A program made the position numbers and the translations under genes. Shown here one piece after another: positions 21,890-31,738 of a DNA stretch of 64,000 nt. The stretch is taken from assembly GCA_003290165.1 (NCBI GenBank), contig QNQO01000836.1, positions 124,001-188,000 on the forward strand, read 5' to 3'. The notes beneath the pieces are model-generated. The model had not been told where the DNA came from. It worked only from the letters and a program-made list of their open reading frames with translations, and searched no databases. This DNA comes from Berberis thunbergii (Eukaryota > Streptophyta > Magnoliopsida > Ranunculales > Berberidaceae). Each line of letters starts with the position of its first letter. The first letter of the stretch is position 1.

Positions 21890-22918
21890 GCCAGTAGGTT
21901 CTTGGCATTTTGACTATTTTCACCTTGTAGGGACCTTCTCAGTTTGGGCTTAGCTTGCCTTATCTTGGGTCAATTGTGTTCGGCTGGTTTTTTTTCAGTA
22001 CCCAATCCCCGACTTTGAATTCTCAAGGCTTAACCCTCTTGTTGTAGTATTGGGCCATCTTTTGTTGATAGTCAGCTATTCTGAAAGAAGCTACATCTCT
22101 TCACTCTTCGAGTAAGTCTAGTCCGACTCTTAGAGCTTCATCATTGTCGTCCATAGGCTAGTGCAAATGGTTTTTTTTCAGCCAGAGTCCTATTTGTGGT
22201 ATGGTATGCCCAAAGGATGCTCGGAAGCTTAGAGACCTAGAACCCCTTGGTTGCTTAAAGTTTCCTCTTGATTGCTTCCAGGATAGTTCGGTTGGTGACT
22301 TTCGTTTGTCCATGGGCCTGGGGGTGACCTGATGCTAAGAAGTGGTGACTGATGCCCCGGTCAGTGCAAAGTTGTTTTTATTTCCTTAGAACTGAATATT
22401 GTTATCACTGACCAAGATTTTTGGTATTTCAAACCTGCAGACAATAGATTTTCTGAAAAAGTTCTTGATTTGATTATCTCCTATCTTCACTAGTGAAGTA
22501 ATCGACAGCCAGGATGAGGAATTTCTTCTTTTCAAATATGGGGAACGGGTTTACGATGTCCATCCCCCATTGTGCGAAGGTCCAAGGGCTGGTCATTTGG
22601 ATCAGGTTTTGTGTAGGCATATGTGTGTACAGGGCGTACCACTGATACTTATCGCACTTACTTACTAGTTCTTTGGCTTCTTGTTGCCATTTCAGCCAAT
22701 AGTACCCTAGTGGGAGGGCTTTGTGAGCTAGTGTCTTTCCTCCAGGGTGGTTCCCATAGATTCCTTCATGGATATCTTGGAGGACATAGTCTATCTCTTT
22801 GAGGGTCAAGCATCTGAGTAGAGGGCTAGTCGTTGATCTCCTATATAACCTATTGTTGAGGATGTGTACCGTACTGCTCTGTTTTTCAGCTTGCGAGCCT
22901 CTAGCCTATCTACTGGGA
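21890..22918 (-). pseudogene. Tat-A integrase
   Basis: The frame at 22809-22474 holds the integrase zinc-binding block (HEGIYGNHPGGKTLAHKAL, then LVSKCDKYQW where the second Cys is changed to Tyr) and the start of the catalytic core (WTFAQWGMDIVNPFP, where the D is the first catalytic residue, then FLILAVDYF). Further left, toward 21890, the core continues in other frames with HPQAHGQTKVTN-like residues near 22300 and an end resembling the GPCKVKIVK strand near 21920. Many stops occur. Upstream residues VDRLEARKLKNRAV at 22918-22870 join, across the CACTA insertion, to the RNase H part at 33896. Confidence 0.85.
22916..22918. repeat. Left target duplication of the 11-kb CACTA
   Basis: GGA directly precedes CACTACACC; GGA also directly follows the right terminus at 33896-33898. 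Confidence 0.9.
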
Positions 22919-22929
22919 CACTACACCAA

Positions 22930-23285
22930 AAGGCCAGTTTAGCTACGCCGAGCTGGCCACGGTTCTAAACCGTTGGTTGATTTACCACGGCAAAAAGCCG
23001 TAGCTATAAGTACCAACGACTTAAAATCGTGGGTAAAAAAAACCTGGCCACGGCTTACAACCGTTGGTATATTTGGAACGGCTAAAAACCGTGGCTATTA
23101 GTAGCAACGGCTCCAAACCGTGGGTATTATTAGCAACGGCTCACAACCGTTGCAAAAAAATAATTTAGCAACGGTTCTAAACCGTGTCTAGAGTTAGCAA
23201 CGGCTCAAAAGCGTTGCAAAATTTTTTTTAGCAACGGTTCTAAACCGTGGCTAGATTTAGCAACGGCTCAAAACCGTGGCTACAT
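22930..23285. repeat. 5' subterminal palindromic repeats of the CACTA
   Basis: About eleven copies of a roughly 21-bp near-palindrome (such as GCAACGGTTCTAAACCGTGG) follow each other with short spacers. In CACTA elements such subterminal motifs are the binding sites of the transposase partner protein. Each motif can also pair with itself or with neighbours to form hairpins. Confidence 0.9.
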
Positions 23286-23605
23286 GAAAAGTTGAAAAAA
23301 AAAATTGGGCGGGCTATTTTGGCACTCGACCTTCCATCCACTCGACTTCCATCGACAAAAAGCTTCCCTCCTCCCCTCCACTCGACATCGTCTCTTTCCC
23401 TGCTCCCTCCCTCGACTCAACTTCCTTGCTCCTTCTCCTTCCCTGCTCCCTCCCTCGACTTCCCTCTTCCCCTCCTTCCCTGCTCCCTTGACTTCCTGAC
23501 TCATCCCTCGACTTCCCTCCTCCCCTGGTCTTCCCTCCTTAGTACTCAGCGTCTTCAAAATCGATCAGGCCCTCTCTCGTACAGGTACTCTCTCTCTCTC
23601 TTTTA
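23286..23605 (+). promoter_or_regulatory. CT-rich leader with candidate splice donor
   Basis: A pyrimidine-rich stretch (repeats of CCTCCCTCGACTTCCCT) resembles a plant 5' untranslated leader. It ends TCTCGTACAG followed by GTACTCTCTC, a good donor context at 23585-23587. The simplest reading is the first non-coding exon of a transcript running rightwards through the captured gene fragments. The 122-codon frame inside is low-complexity and is not treated as a gene. Confidence 0.45.
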
Positions 23606-25977
23606 TTTTTTATGAAATTAGGGTACGTAGAGTTTTTTTTATTTATGCCTCAAAAATGCCGAACAAATTGCAAGTCTTTGAGCATTGTTGACTGTTGATT
23701 GCAGAAGATGTTTTCATTTTGGGAAAAAATAACTAGGTATACAATTGGATTGGGGAAGATGAAGTTTAAAACAAACTTTCACTATTCCAAATTTTTATAG
23801 ATTTGACTTTTTTCTTGATGTTGGCCGTTTCATATTTTTGTATTTAATTTTTAATTTGAGACATGTATTATCCTTGAATTTTTTATTGGAGATGTAGACT
23901 AAGGTCATTGATAACTTACAAACAATAAAAATATAAAACTGAATTTGCATGATGAAAACTTTCTAAACTTAAAAATAGTGGCATAATTTTTTTTTAAACC
24001 GATGTTCCATCAAATAATAATTTGCTAATTAATAAATTATTGTATAACAAATCATATTAATGTAGAGAGATAAGACTGTAATATAATAAGGTGACATAAA
24101 ATACATCTCAGTATCATCTATTTTTTTACATATTAGGGTGTGTTTGGTTGATGGAATTTTATTATATGAAAGAAAATATAGACACATGAAGGAGTGGATT
24201 CGATGAGTTAAAAATACAAGAGATAAAAATGAGATGATATAAAAAGGTTGAAGTTACCAGAGAAAAATGAGGTTGTAGTTGATACCCCAATTTCGCATTA
24301 TTTGAGAGTTACACTTTTAGTTCCCCTCAGGATCAGTCCTGAGATTTTTGAGGTCCAATGCCAAAAAAATAAAATTGTTTATATGTGTCATTGATAATGA
24401 AGCTGGCCTAAATAACACAAGTTGATTTCTGATAGAGTTTAAAAGTAGTGTATACAATTGGGTTGAGTGGGGTTTCATTTGAAAGCTTTAGGGAAAAACT
24501 AGGTTTTATTGTGATGGAATTGAACCGGATAATCGAAAAAGAAGGAAAAAAAATTTATGATTTGTTTACTGAATGTGGATTGTGTTGTAGTGCTTGATTG
24601 CGTGTTTTATTACCAACCAGACTTGCAATGGTACCAACTACAAACATTGCATTCATGTTCTCTCCATAGACCTGAAAATTCAATATTTTCTCTTGGATTG
24701 ATTCTTAAAACTGGTAGTTTATCAGTTACAAACTTAGTTTTCCTATCCACTTGAGCATTAGTAGTGTTTCTCTCTTCGTGTTTACGCAATCATTAGACGT
24801 GAAAACACAATCTTAAATGGTGAATATACAGAGTGAATAGAATAGAACTTCTGGTAACCATTGTGTTTTACGATTCAAAGAAGGTATGTATCCATATATA
24901 AAGCTTGTAATAATGGAGCCTTAGACTTTGTTGTTACTTGGTGGACTTTGTTGTTATTTGGGACTCATGGTGGAAAAACTTCTTTTGATGGTCCGTAACC
25001 TAAAAAAATATTTCTATTCTAGAGGAACTTTTGTTTTCTATTGGTTAAAAATGTAAGGTTGGGTAGGTTCTTTGAAGGTCATGGCTTCAAATGAGGAAAG
25101 GTTTTTGGTGGACTATTTGAAGATTGAGGTGAATTCAGGCTTTAAATATACAATCAGACTGAAACAAAGGAGAAGAGGTTTTGAATCAGGTGCAGGTTGT
25201 TGGTCTAAGAAAGGTGGGGACTAGAGATTAAGTTCAAGTGGACTTAAGGTAAGGTGTTATCTTGTTTTATTGATTCTTTACATGCCTTGAAAGAGGATTG
25301 TTTTTATAACAACATTGTTGGCGCAATCTCTGCGGAGATATCATTATATTCGTTCTCAAGGGACCAGTTCATATACAAACAAAAACATGATTCGGATGGT
25401 TCAGATTTTTCTAATATTGCTATTGGGTTGCATTATCTGGGGATTGACGAGGTTTCAAGATGGGTTGCATTGAAGATTTAGATTGATCATTTGTAATGGC
25501 GTGGGGCCCTATTATAAAGCTTGTCCCAATTACTTTTGTTCGACTCTGGAAAGAGCTTAATCATTAAAAAGACGGAGAAAAGAAGGATTTTTCAATATAT
25601 ATATATATATTTAATCCTATCCATTTATTGTAATATATATGTGGAAAGACATGTTCACATTGGTGTTCTTGCTCAAATTATTGGACAGCATGATTGTATC
25701 CAATATTTGCAACTCCGTAGCTTCATCTAACTCCGTAGCATGATTCTATGTTTTTATTTTATGGATACAAGATTTTTATCAATCTGATTCATAATTTGTT
25801 CTGGAGGGTTCAAATAAAAGACTAGTAATATCATCCACCAAAAGTTACAAGGAAGCTTTAATGGATAATTTTAACTTGTAATGTGCATTTTAAAACAAAA
25901 TGTTTATATGTATGTTGGTCCACAAATTCTGTTTTGTTGATGCTAATGATAATGTTGCTTTATTGTCTATCTTCCAG
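23606..25977. other. Unassigned interior of the CACTA
   Basis: AT-rich sequence of intron-like composition. A short frame at 25254-25481 has no recognised motif. No exon of a known family was identified. If the leader at 23286-23587 is an exon, this whole stretch may be its intron. Confidence 0.4.
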
Positions 25978-26061
25978 CTACAGCAGGAACAAACAAGGCT
26001 GCCTCCAGTGGCAATACTTTGAACACGAGGAAGCTTGATAAAGAAACAAAAGTTTTTGCTC
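25978..26061 (+). pseudogene. Captured MBF1 exon
   Basis: Between TCTTCCAG and GTGAGTACTC lies an 84-bp open exon reading AGTNKAASSGNTLNTRKLDK with a few further residues. This matches the stretch just before the helix-turn-helix region of plant multiprotein bridging factor 1, a transcriptional coactivator linking activators to TBP. The usual family text is NAGTNKAASSGTSLNTK-LD. Only this exon is present; the helix-turn-helix part is missing. Both splice sites are intact, so it was probably copied from genomic DNA. Confidence 0.8.
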
Positions 26062-27059
26062 GTGAGTACTCAACTCTTTGGATTTTGTGGTTTCTTACAG
26101 TTTAATTGTATCATCATTAGATTGCCTCTAACTTCGACCAAGCTATAAGGAAATGCAAGATGCCATTCCCTATTTTCTCTCAATTTTATTTTGTTTTTGG
26201 TCATCAGTGTAGTAATCATAATTTACTGGGTTATGAACGAGTTTCCATAGATACAATCAAAAGAATGAATATAAATAAATAAATAAAAAAAGATGACTAT
26301 ACAAGAATGAAATTAAACAACATCGTGATTCATTCCCAAAACCTAACCACAGCTGGTCTCAACATTTAATTAGGACAGCCATAGGAGGTTCCATCGTTAA
26401 GAGTACAATTTGCTTCTTTTAGCTTCTTTGGACACATTATCTCATTGGCAACAAACCAACCTAAGTTATAGAGTTGATTTTTGTTGATTTAGCTATTGAG
26501 AACTTAAAATGTTGGGGTGAGCTTGTTTTTAATGAGATCAGTTACTTGTGAATGTGTTAGGCTTCAGCCTCCTATCAGGTTTACCTATTCAAGGAGGAAG
26601 TATAAAATAGACAAGTGAAGCTGGGCAAGTTTATATGCTGTTAGCAGTCTGTAAAGCAGTTCTATTAGGTGCTCTGTTAACTCAGAGTGATCTGTTATAC
26701 TTACTGTTAGTGTTAGTTCTGTTGCTATAAATAATAGACTAGCAAGGGAAGTAAAATTCATTCATTTCTGTAATAACTGAGTACAATTGAGCTTTTCTCA
26801 TTGAGGAGAGTGGCAATCTCGAATACTGCCTTTACATTTCAATCTTTCCATTGTAATTTTTACAGAAGCATTCAATACAAATAATCAAGTTTGCAGAATC
26901 AGTGTTCATTGATTTGTTCGACTTTCTTTGGTTGTTGTCGCCTTGAATGTGTCTTGCCAGGTTACAAAACATCCAGAAATTCATCCACTCTGACCTTGGT
27001 ACTAAGAGTGCACTGCTTGATTCTCCAATTCTGCAGAAACTTCATCACAAAAAGGTCAG
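26062..27059. other. Intron-like spacer in the CACTA
   Basis: AT-rich sequence with no recognised exon. A stretch at 26960-27050 (CTGCAGAAACTTC and flanks) contains acceptor-like signals but no frame that could be placed in a family. Confidence 0.4.
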
Positions 27060-27164
27060 TTCATAACAGAATGCTATGAGAAAGCTACAGATTTTATTCC
27101 TTGGTTGTGTGATGAGGAGCATCCTGAATACCTACTGGAGGCACTTAAAGAAGCACTAAACTTG
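27060..27164 (+). pseudogene. Exon-like open segment, unidentified
   Basis: A 35-codon open stretch lies between GGTCAG and GTGGGAAC. It starts FITECYEKATDFIPW and ends in EALKEALNL, with an acidic CDEEHPEY core between. It has the composition of a helical protein and the splice-site frame of a real exon, but the family was not recognised. It lies in line with the other captured fragments on the same strand. Confidence 0.4.
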
Positions 27165-27639
27165 GTGGGAACTGTCAAATGCTATATACTCTTCCTTCTC
27201 AATCTTTTATGACAAAGGCCTAGTAGAACAGCTTGAACACTCATTTGAAGGAGGTAAAATCATTACTACTTCCTAAGTTTGGTTAAGCTTGCGAGTGATG
27301 ATATGGATCAAAAAGCGCCAACACCGAGTTACTCCTCCAGTTAAAAATAAGCTAACCTTCAACATTTTCCACCAAAAAAATTAAATAAAACAAACATTTG
27401 TGTTGCTTTGTTGATTTCTATTCAAGATTTCTGTGATAACATTTTATTATTAAAAGAGGTTAATTTGTAAACTAGTCTGATTGTCGGATGACATATTTGA
27501 CTGCAAGCTTAAACTAGTCTGTCTCCATTTGTATCATTTGAATATATTCTTGACTTGGTTTCCCTGAACAATATGGTTTTATATACAAATAACTTTGTTG
27601 GTTTGGTAGAAATGACACACGCACCATATAATATTGTTT

Positions 27640-27924
27640 TGTGTTTCAGATTCAGATTCCATGGCTGGTTGTAGCGGCACTGCTGCAGCTGCCACAAGTG
27701 CCGTAAAAAAGGCAGTAGAGGTGGCTCAGGTCAAAGCTGCCCCAGATGCAATCAAATTAGAGCACAGATCAAGTCCCAGGCAGGGTGCGCTGCAGTTTCA
27801 GTGTGCTCTGCATTGCAGACAAAGTGCGATGTTGATCCAGACAGTGCGATTCAGCGTGTCTGCTGTACGTGATGTTTCTGGCTGCAGCGGGTTTCAGCGT
27901 GCGTGGTTAGCATACTGGTTTTGA
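27640..27924 (+). other. GC-richer open segment, unidentified
   Basis: An alanine- and serine-rich reading (AAAATSAVKKAVEVAQVKAA) follows an acceptor-like TTTCAG. After about 40 codons the sequence turns into repeats of GCAGTGC/GTGCGCTGCAG words that look non-coding. It is clearly richer in G and C than its surroundings, which suggests a separate capture. A related GCAG-rich patch occurs at 30600-30770. No family was recognised. Confidence 0.35.
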
Positions 27925-28754
27925 GCTGTGGTTGAGGTATTCTCCTTACTGGTTTTGTCTCCAACAGAGCAAAGCTTTATGGTTCATTGGTTAATACTCA
28001 AATTTATTTTTTTTACTTTTATTTTTCATTTTAACTAATAAGAGCAAACGTCCAATATCACCACATAATTACTTGAAACTCAAATATTAGAAATTTTTTT
28101 TACTTTATCATGCAAGTAAAACTGTTAAGTAAAAGGCATAGTTAGGTAAGTGGAATCCTCTCCCGCTTCAGCCTATCAGGTCATCTGCCCCACAATTTCA
28201 ATATATATTCCACAGGATTGATAAGTTTATATATTTCGCTATACATATCTAGAAACTTATACATGATATCGAGAGTTGAATACAAATATATATATATACA
28301 TACAACCATATAATTCTCAATTTTCTAGGGGGACTCTTATACTTTCATTGTGATCCGATGCATTCAAGATCATACACTTTGGTAGCAAACAAGTAGTGAT
28401 AGAGAAAAACAGATCATAAAAAAAGATGGTTAAGTATGATTTAGTTCTATGATGAAAAAACCTCCAGATTGAATTCACTTTATGTTTTACTGCAGTCTAT
28501 TTGTGCCACTTATGGGAATGTAAGACTTGCCCTTGTGTTTTGAACCTTCCTATCTCATGTGATTGCTCTTTCACTACCCTTTATAATTCCAAAGAGGGTC
28601 TAATTGATGTATGGAATTATATTCTGGTGTTCACTTTGAACTGTCATGTGTTCAGATATTTTATGAATTTGAGTTTAAGGCTAGTTTCTTACATTTGCTA
28701 ATCTAGGAACACCTTATGTACAAGCATGAATAACTCTACTTGTTTGTTCAACAG
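27925..28754. other. Intron-like spacer in the CACTA
   Basis: AT-rich sequence between two captured fragments. Only short frames and a (TA)n-like patch near 28288-28300. Nothing else was recognised. Confidence 0.45.
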
Positions 28755-28925
28755 GATATTGTAGAATTTTACACCAAGAATATGGTGAATGAAAACCTGG
28801 GATTTATCTGTAACGCACATGTGGCTCATGCTGATCAAAGCGAATATGGGGTCCTTGATGAGAAATGCATCAAACTTGCAGTGCTTGCAGCCACAACTGT
28901 AGACTTCCCCAAGACAGGCAAGCTT
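28755..28925 (+). pseudogene. Captured RDR6-like RNA-dependent RNA polymerase fragment
   Basis: An open stretch of about 57 codons reads DIVEFYTKNMVNENLGFICN, then AHV-HAD-SEYG-LDEKCIKLA and VDFPKTGKL. This is a conserved segment of plant RNA-dependent RNA polymerases. The combination of SEYG with LDEKCI fits the RDR6 type better than RDR1 or RDR2, which have other residues there. RDR6 makes double-stranded RNA from aberrant and transposon transcripts for 21-22-nt siRNA production. Only this internal segment is present, without the catalytic DLDGD motif. After FPKTGKL the similarity ends abruptly and the frame continues with unrelated residues to a stop at 29003. Confidence 0.85.
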
Positions 28926-29301
28926 GCAGCCATGCTGCTCGTGCTCTTGTGTGATTTTTTTGATCTTGTTGTGAGTGTGTTGATGTGTCGACTGGTGGTG
29001 TAACTTGGCAGCAGCTTTTGCTTGCAAGAGGATGTACTTCTTCTGTTTTGTTTTGGAATCTGGGTACTTGAGCTCAAATGTAAGTGGTGATCTTGTTGAT
29101 GCGAAGACTCTTATCATTCATTGTGATCATTTTGGATAGTTAATAACTTTTAAATTTGGGGCTTGGGTTCTGTTTGGAATTGGTTCAACAATTTGCTTGT
29201 TTTCCATTTGGTATAATGTATTCATTGGATTTTTAGTTGGTCCAGATTTATCAATTATTACAACTGAAGGTTGTGTTTTTTTTTTGTGTTCTATTATAGG
29301 T

Positions 29302-29703
29302 GATCAGGACAAGGATTTCACATCTGGAAGATGGCTTTAGATCAGTAGGACCAATCGTAGACTACATCGTACATATGGCGCCACAACTCGTAAAGGAACA
29401 AGCTTATCTCGTCATGCTAGCTCTAGTCCTTTTTGGGCGGAAAGAACTGACACTTCAAAAAGCTTTTCACCCATGTTTAAGGAGAAACATGAATCTGGAG
29501 CATCAACAAGCAGCAGTATGAAAGTTCTCCCTGGAACTTCAAAGAACAGCAGTGCCAAATTTCTACCTGTAGATGTTGAGACACCCAGCTCTAATATTGG
29601 TGTCTCAACTGTTCATCCTCATTCCTGTGACGTGGCTAGGAAAATACTGGAGCACCTTGATAGAAGTATGCTGACTCCTAAGAAAAAGAGTGAGGAGTTA
29701 AAG
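29302..29703 (+). pseudogene. Captured nucleoporin NUP1/NUP136-like fragment
   Basis: After TCTATTATAG an open segment with one stop (29338-29340) leads into a serine-rich stretch (LSRHASSSPFWAERTDTSKS), then a clear VARKILEHLDRSMLTPKKK block ending in EELK at a splice donor (AAAG|GTACCA). An ARKILEHLDR--PTPKEK-EELK motif is known to me from the plant nuclear basket nucleoporin NUP1/NUP136. The identification relies on this one motif. The copy lacks the FG-repeat region. The early stop and the borders mark it as a fragment. Confidence 0.55.
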
Positions 29704-30034
29704 GTACCACTTTTGACCCTTCTCTTATTCTTTATCTACCCCATTTTTAGCTTAACAAAACACTGTTTCGTCTTCTCTAAGAGGGCTTTTGAGAGAAAAA
29801 CAAAAGAGAACTCTCATGTAGAGAAAAACCAAAATCCTCATGTCTCACTCTTCACAACTTGGAATCACATATTTTTATTTTATGTATAGGGGGTGAATGA
29901 TGCTTTGTACGGGTGAAGAAAAAAGTGTGGTTCTTCTAACCAAATCAACAGGTATTCAGAGATTGGATTGAAATCTTTCCTATAATTTCTGTACTCTTTT
30001 TTGTGCTACCATGTTATCATTGAAAGTTTTGTTT
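29704..30034. other. Spacer between NUP1-like and PIN fragments
   Basis: AT-rich; no recognised exon. Includes the point where two captured genes were joined, which could not be located exactly. Confidence 0.4.
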
Positions 30035-30451
30035 ATGAGGTTTGTAGCTGGGCCTGCTGTAATGGCAGTTGCTTCTGTTGGAGTTGGACTTAGAGGCCAA
30101 ATGCTAAAAGTCTCCATTGTTCAAGTGAGTCTTTACTTTGACAAACATCAACTCCATTTGATGTTAAACTTGTTTCTTGTATTGAATACTAAACTTGTTT
30201 CTGATTATTCAGGCTGCTCTACCACAAGGAATAGTTCCTTTTGTATTTGCAAGGGAACATAACCTACACCCAGACGTATTAAGCACCGCGTAAGTCTCAT
30301 ATATTCATGTTAATTTGTTTATCAGCATCCGTTTATGTTGTGAATTCTTTATGTATCTATATTGACTTGCATAGTGATATTTGGAATGATTGTGTCACTG
30401 CCCATCACCATGATATATTATGTTTTCCTGGGTTTCCTATACAATCTGTAA
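30035..30451 (+). pseudogene. Captured PIN auxin efflux carrier, C-terminal exons
   Basis: Three exon pieces are visible. 30035-30124 reads MRFVAGPAVMAVASVGVGLR and ends SIVQ at GTGAGT. 30213-30289 reads [17 protein letters not shown], ending LSTA at GTAAGT. 30375-30451 reads IFGMIVSLPITMIYYVFLG and a stop. These are the last transmembrane segments of a PIN carrier, which exports auxin across the plasma membrane or ER, in the normal exon order and with normal introns. The acceptor before the last exon does not restore the frame (A-V-IFG expected), so this copy seems decayed. The central loop and N-terminal half are absent. Confidence 0.9.
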
Positions 30452-30908
30452 GAAGATGAAAAGGCGCAACTACTGCAATTTCAATGCCATTGAAGAACAA
30501 TACCAGATCCACTGAATAAGCATAACATTTGAAGAGAAAATTACATTTGTTGTAGTATGGCAAAGGACAATGGCAGCTGAAATGGCATCAGCGCAAGTGG
30601 TTCGATGATTTGGCCAGTGGGTACTCTGCAGTGAAACAGAGCACACTCTGGTTTGAGACCAGCAGCAAGCTCGCATCAGTGCGTCCCTCGCAGAGCAACA
30701 GTTCATCCCTTGCAGCAGCAGCAGCAGTGCGTACCTCGCATCATCAGCAGATCGTCCCTTGCAGTAAGTCCCAAAATATGCTATTGTTTACTTTTTTTGC
30801 AGTATTTTTACGTCTTAGTTTTTAGTCTTTGAACACCACATTCTCTCTTCATATTGGAACTGGAATGTGCATAACTAAGTAAGTGGAGTGATGACATGAT
30901 TTTTGCAG
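30452..30908. other. Unidentified CAG-rich segment between PIN and transporter fragments
   Basis: Around 30560-30770 the sequence is relatively GC-rich and contains a (GCA)n run at about 30712-30728. A 71-codon frame here (30610-30825) has an alanine run and no recognised motif. It may be exon, untranslated sequence or a separate capture related to 27700-27900. Confidence 0.35.
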
Positions 30909-31162
30909 GAAAGTCCAACACAAATAGTAGCCGGGATTACAAAATCAAAGAAAGTCAAGTAGATAAATTCTTCCACGCATTTGGTGCCATTGCTGCCATT
31001 CTTGTTTGCAATACCTCCGGTTTGTTGCCAGAAATACAGGTTAGATTTTTTCATTCATTCCTGTTTTTTCAATGATACACACACAATATTGTTTATACTT
31101 GAAATCAGTCATTATAAAGCTTATGAATGAATATTATTTTACAGTCGACATTGCGCAAACCG
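30909..31162 (+). pseudogene. Captured AAAP amino-acid/GABA transporter fragment
   Basis: An exon from TTTTTGCAG to ATACAG|GTTAGA (30909-31039) reads RDYKIKESQVDKFFHAFGAI, then NTSGLLPEIQ. The next exon (from 31145 after TTTTACAG) begins STLRKP. A text of the form FNAFGAI-AI---NTSGMLPEIQ-TLRKP is characteristic of the plant amino acid/auxin permease family, near the GABA and proline transporters. The normal product is a membrane symporter. Only one membrane segment and part of the next exon are present, and the second exon switches to chromomethylase-like sequence right after LRKP. Confidence 0.8.
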
Positions 31163-31738
31163 TATTATATGTCTACGACATTGTGTGTGGAAAGATGAAA
31201 AACATGAGATTAGGTGTGGCAGTGGGATAAAAATGTTGAGAGAGTATTGCCGCCTTCTGGAAAACAATTGGTAATGCTTTTTAAGTTTTGCCAGTTTTTT
31301 TTTTCCTGGAATGTAAAATACTAATGTTTGAATTTATATAGATACCTGATTATGCAATGTCATTTGTGAAGGGAAAATCAAAGAAGTAAGTGCTTTCGAG
31401 TGACCTATATGATTTTATATATTATAATTAAAGTTTACTAACTTTTAGTTTTGTGGAACTCTTATATATTTTTAAGGCCATTTGGTCGCCTGTGGTGGGA
31501 TGAGGCTGTTGGAACTGTAGTTACTAGACCTCAACCCCATGACCAGGTTAGACCTTATATTCTAGACTTATTTTTAATATATCTACCCTGAAGATTGCAT
31601 GCAATCTCATTCTAATATCAAATTTGTTTGTCAGACTCTTCTGCATCCTGAGCAAGACAGAGTTCTCACTCCTCGTGAAAATGCCAGGCTACAAGGCTTT
31701 CCTGATTACTAAAAGCTTTCTGGTCCTGTTGTTGAGAG
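31163..31738 (+). pseudogene. Captured chromomethylase (CMT) C-terminal exons
   Basis: Four exon pieces keep their splice sites. Up to 31270: NVERVLPPSGKQL, then GTAATG. 31342-31385: PDYAMSFVKGKSKK, then GTAAGT. 31477-31546: [20 protein letters not shown], then GTTAGA. 31635-31738: [20 protein letters not shown], then FPDY, a stop at 31710-31712, and KLSGPVVER before GTAACT. This is the target-recognition and final motif region of plant chromomethylase, which methylates cytosine in CHG or CHH context guided by H3K9 methylation. Where the family has FPDYY, the second Tyr codon is a stop here. The catalytic PCQ loop and chromodomain are absent, so it has no enzyme activity. Confidence 0.93.

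Noticed and set aside
23247..23615. 122-codon frame near the CACTA 5' end
   Set aside because: Low-complexity CT-rich sequence, open on both strands, no protein motif; more likely an untranslated leader.
25254..25481. 75-codon frame inside the CACTA
   Set aside because: No similarity recognised, no convincing splice context, and it lies in intron-like sequence.
28698..29117. 139-codon minus-strand frame
   Set aside because: It is the antisense shadow of the RDR6-like fragment; no motif on that strand.
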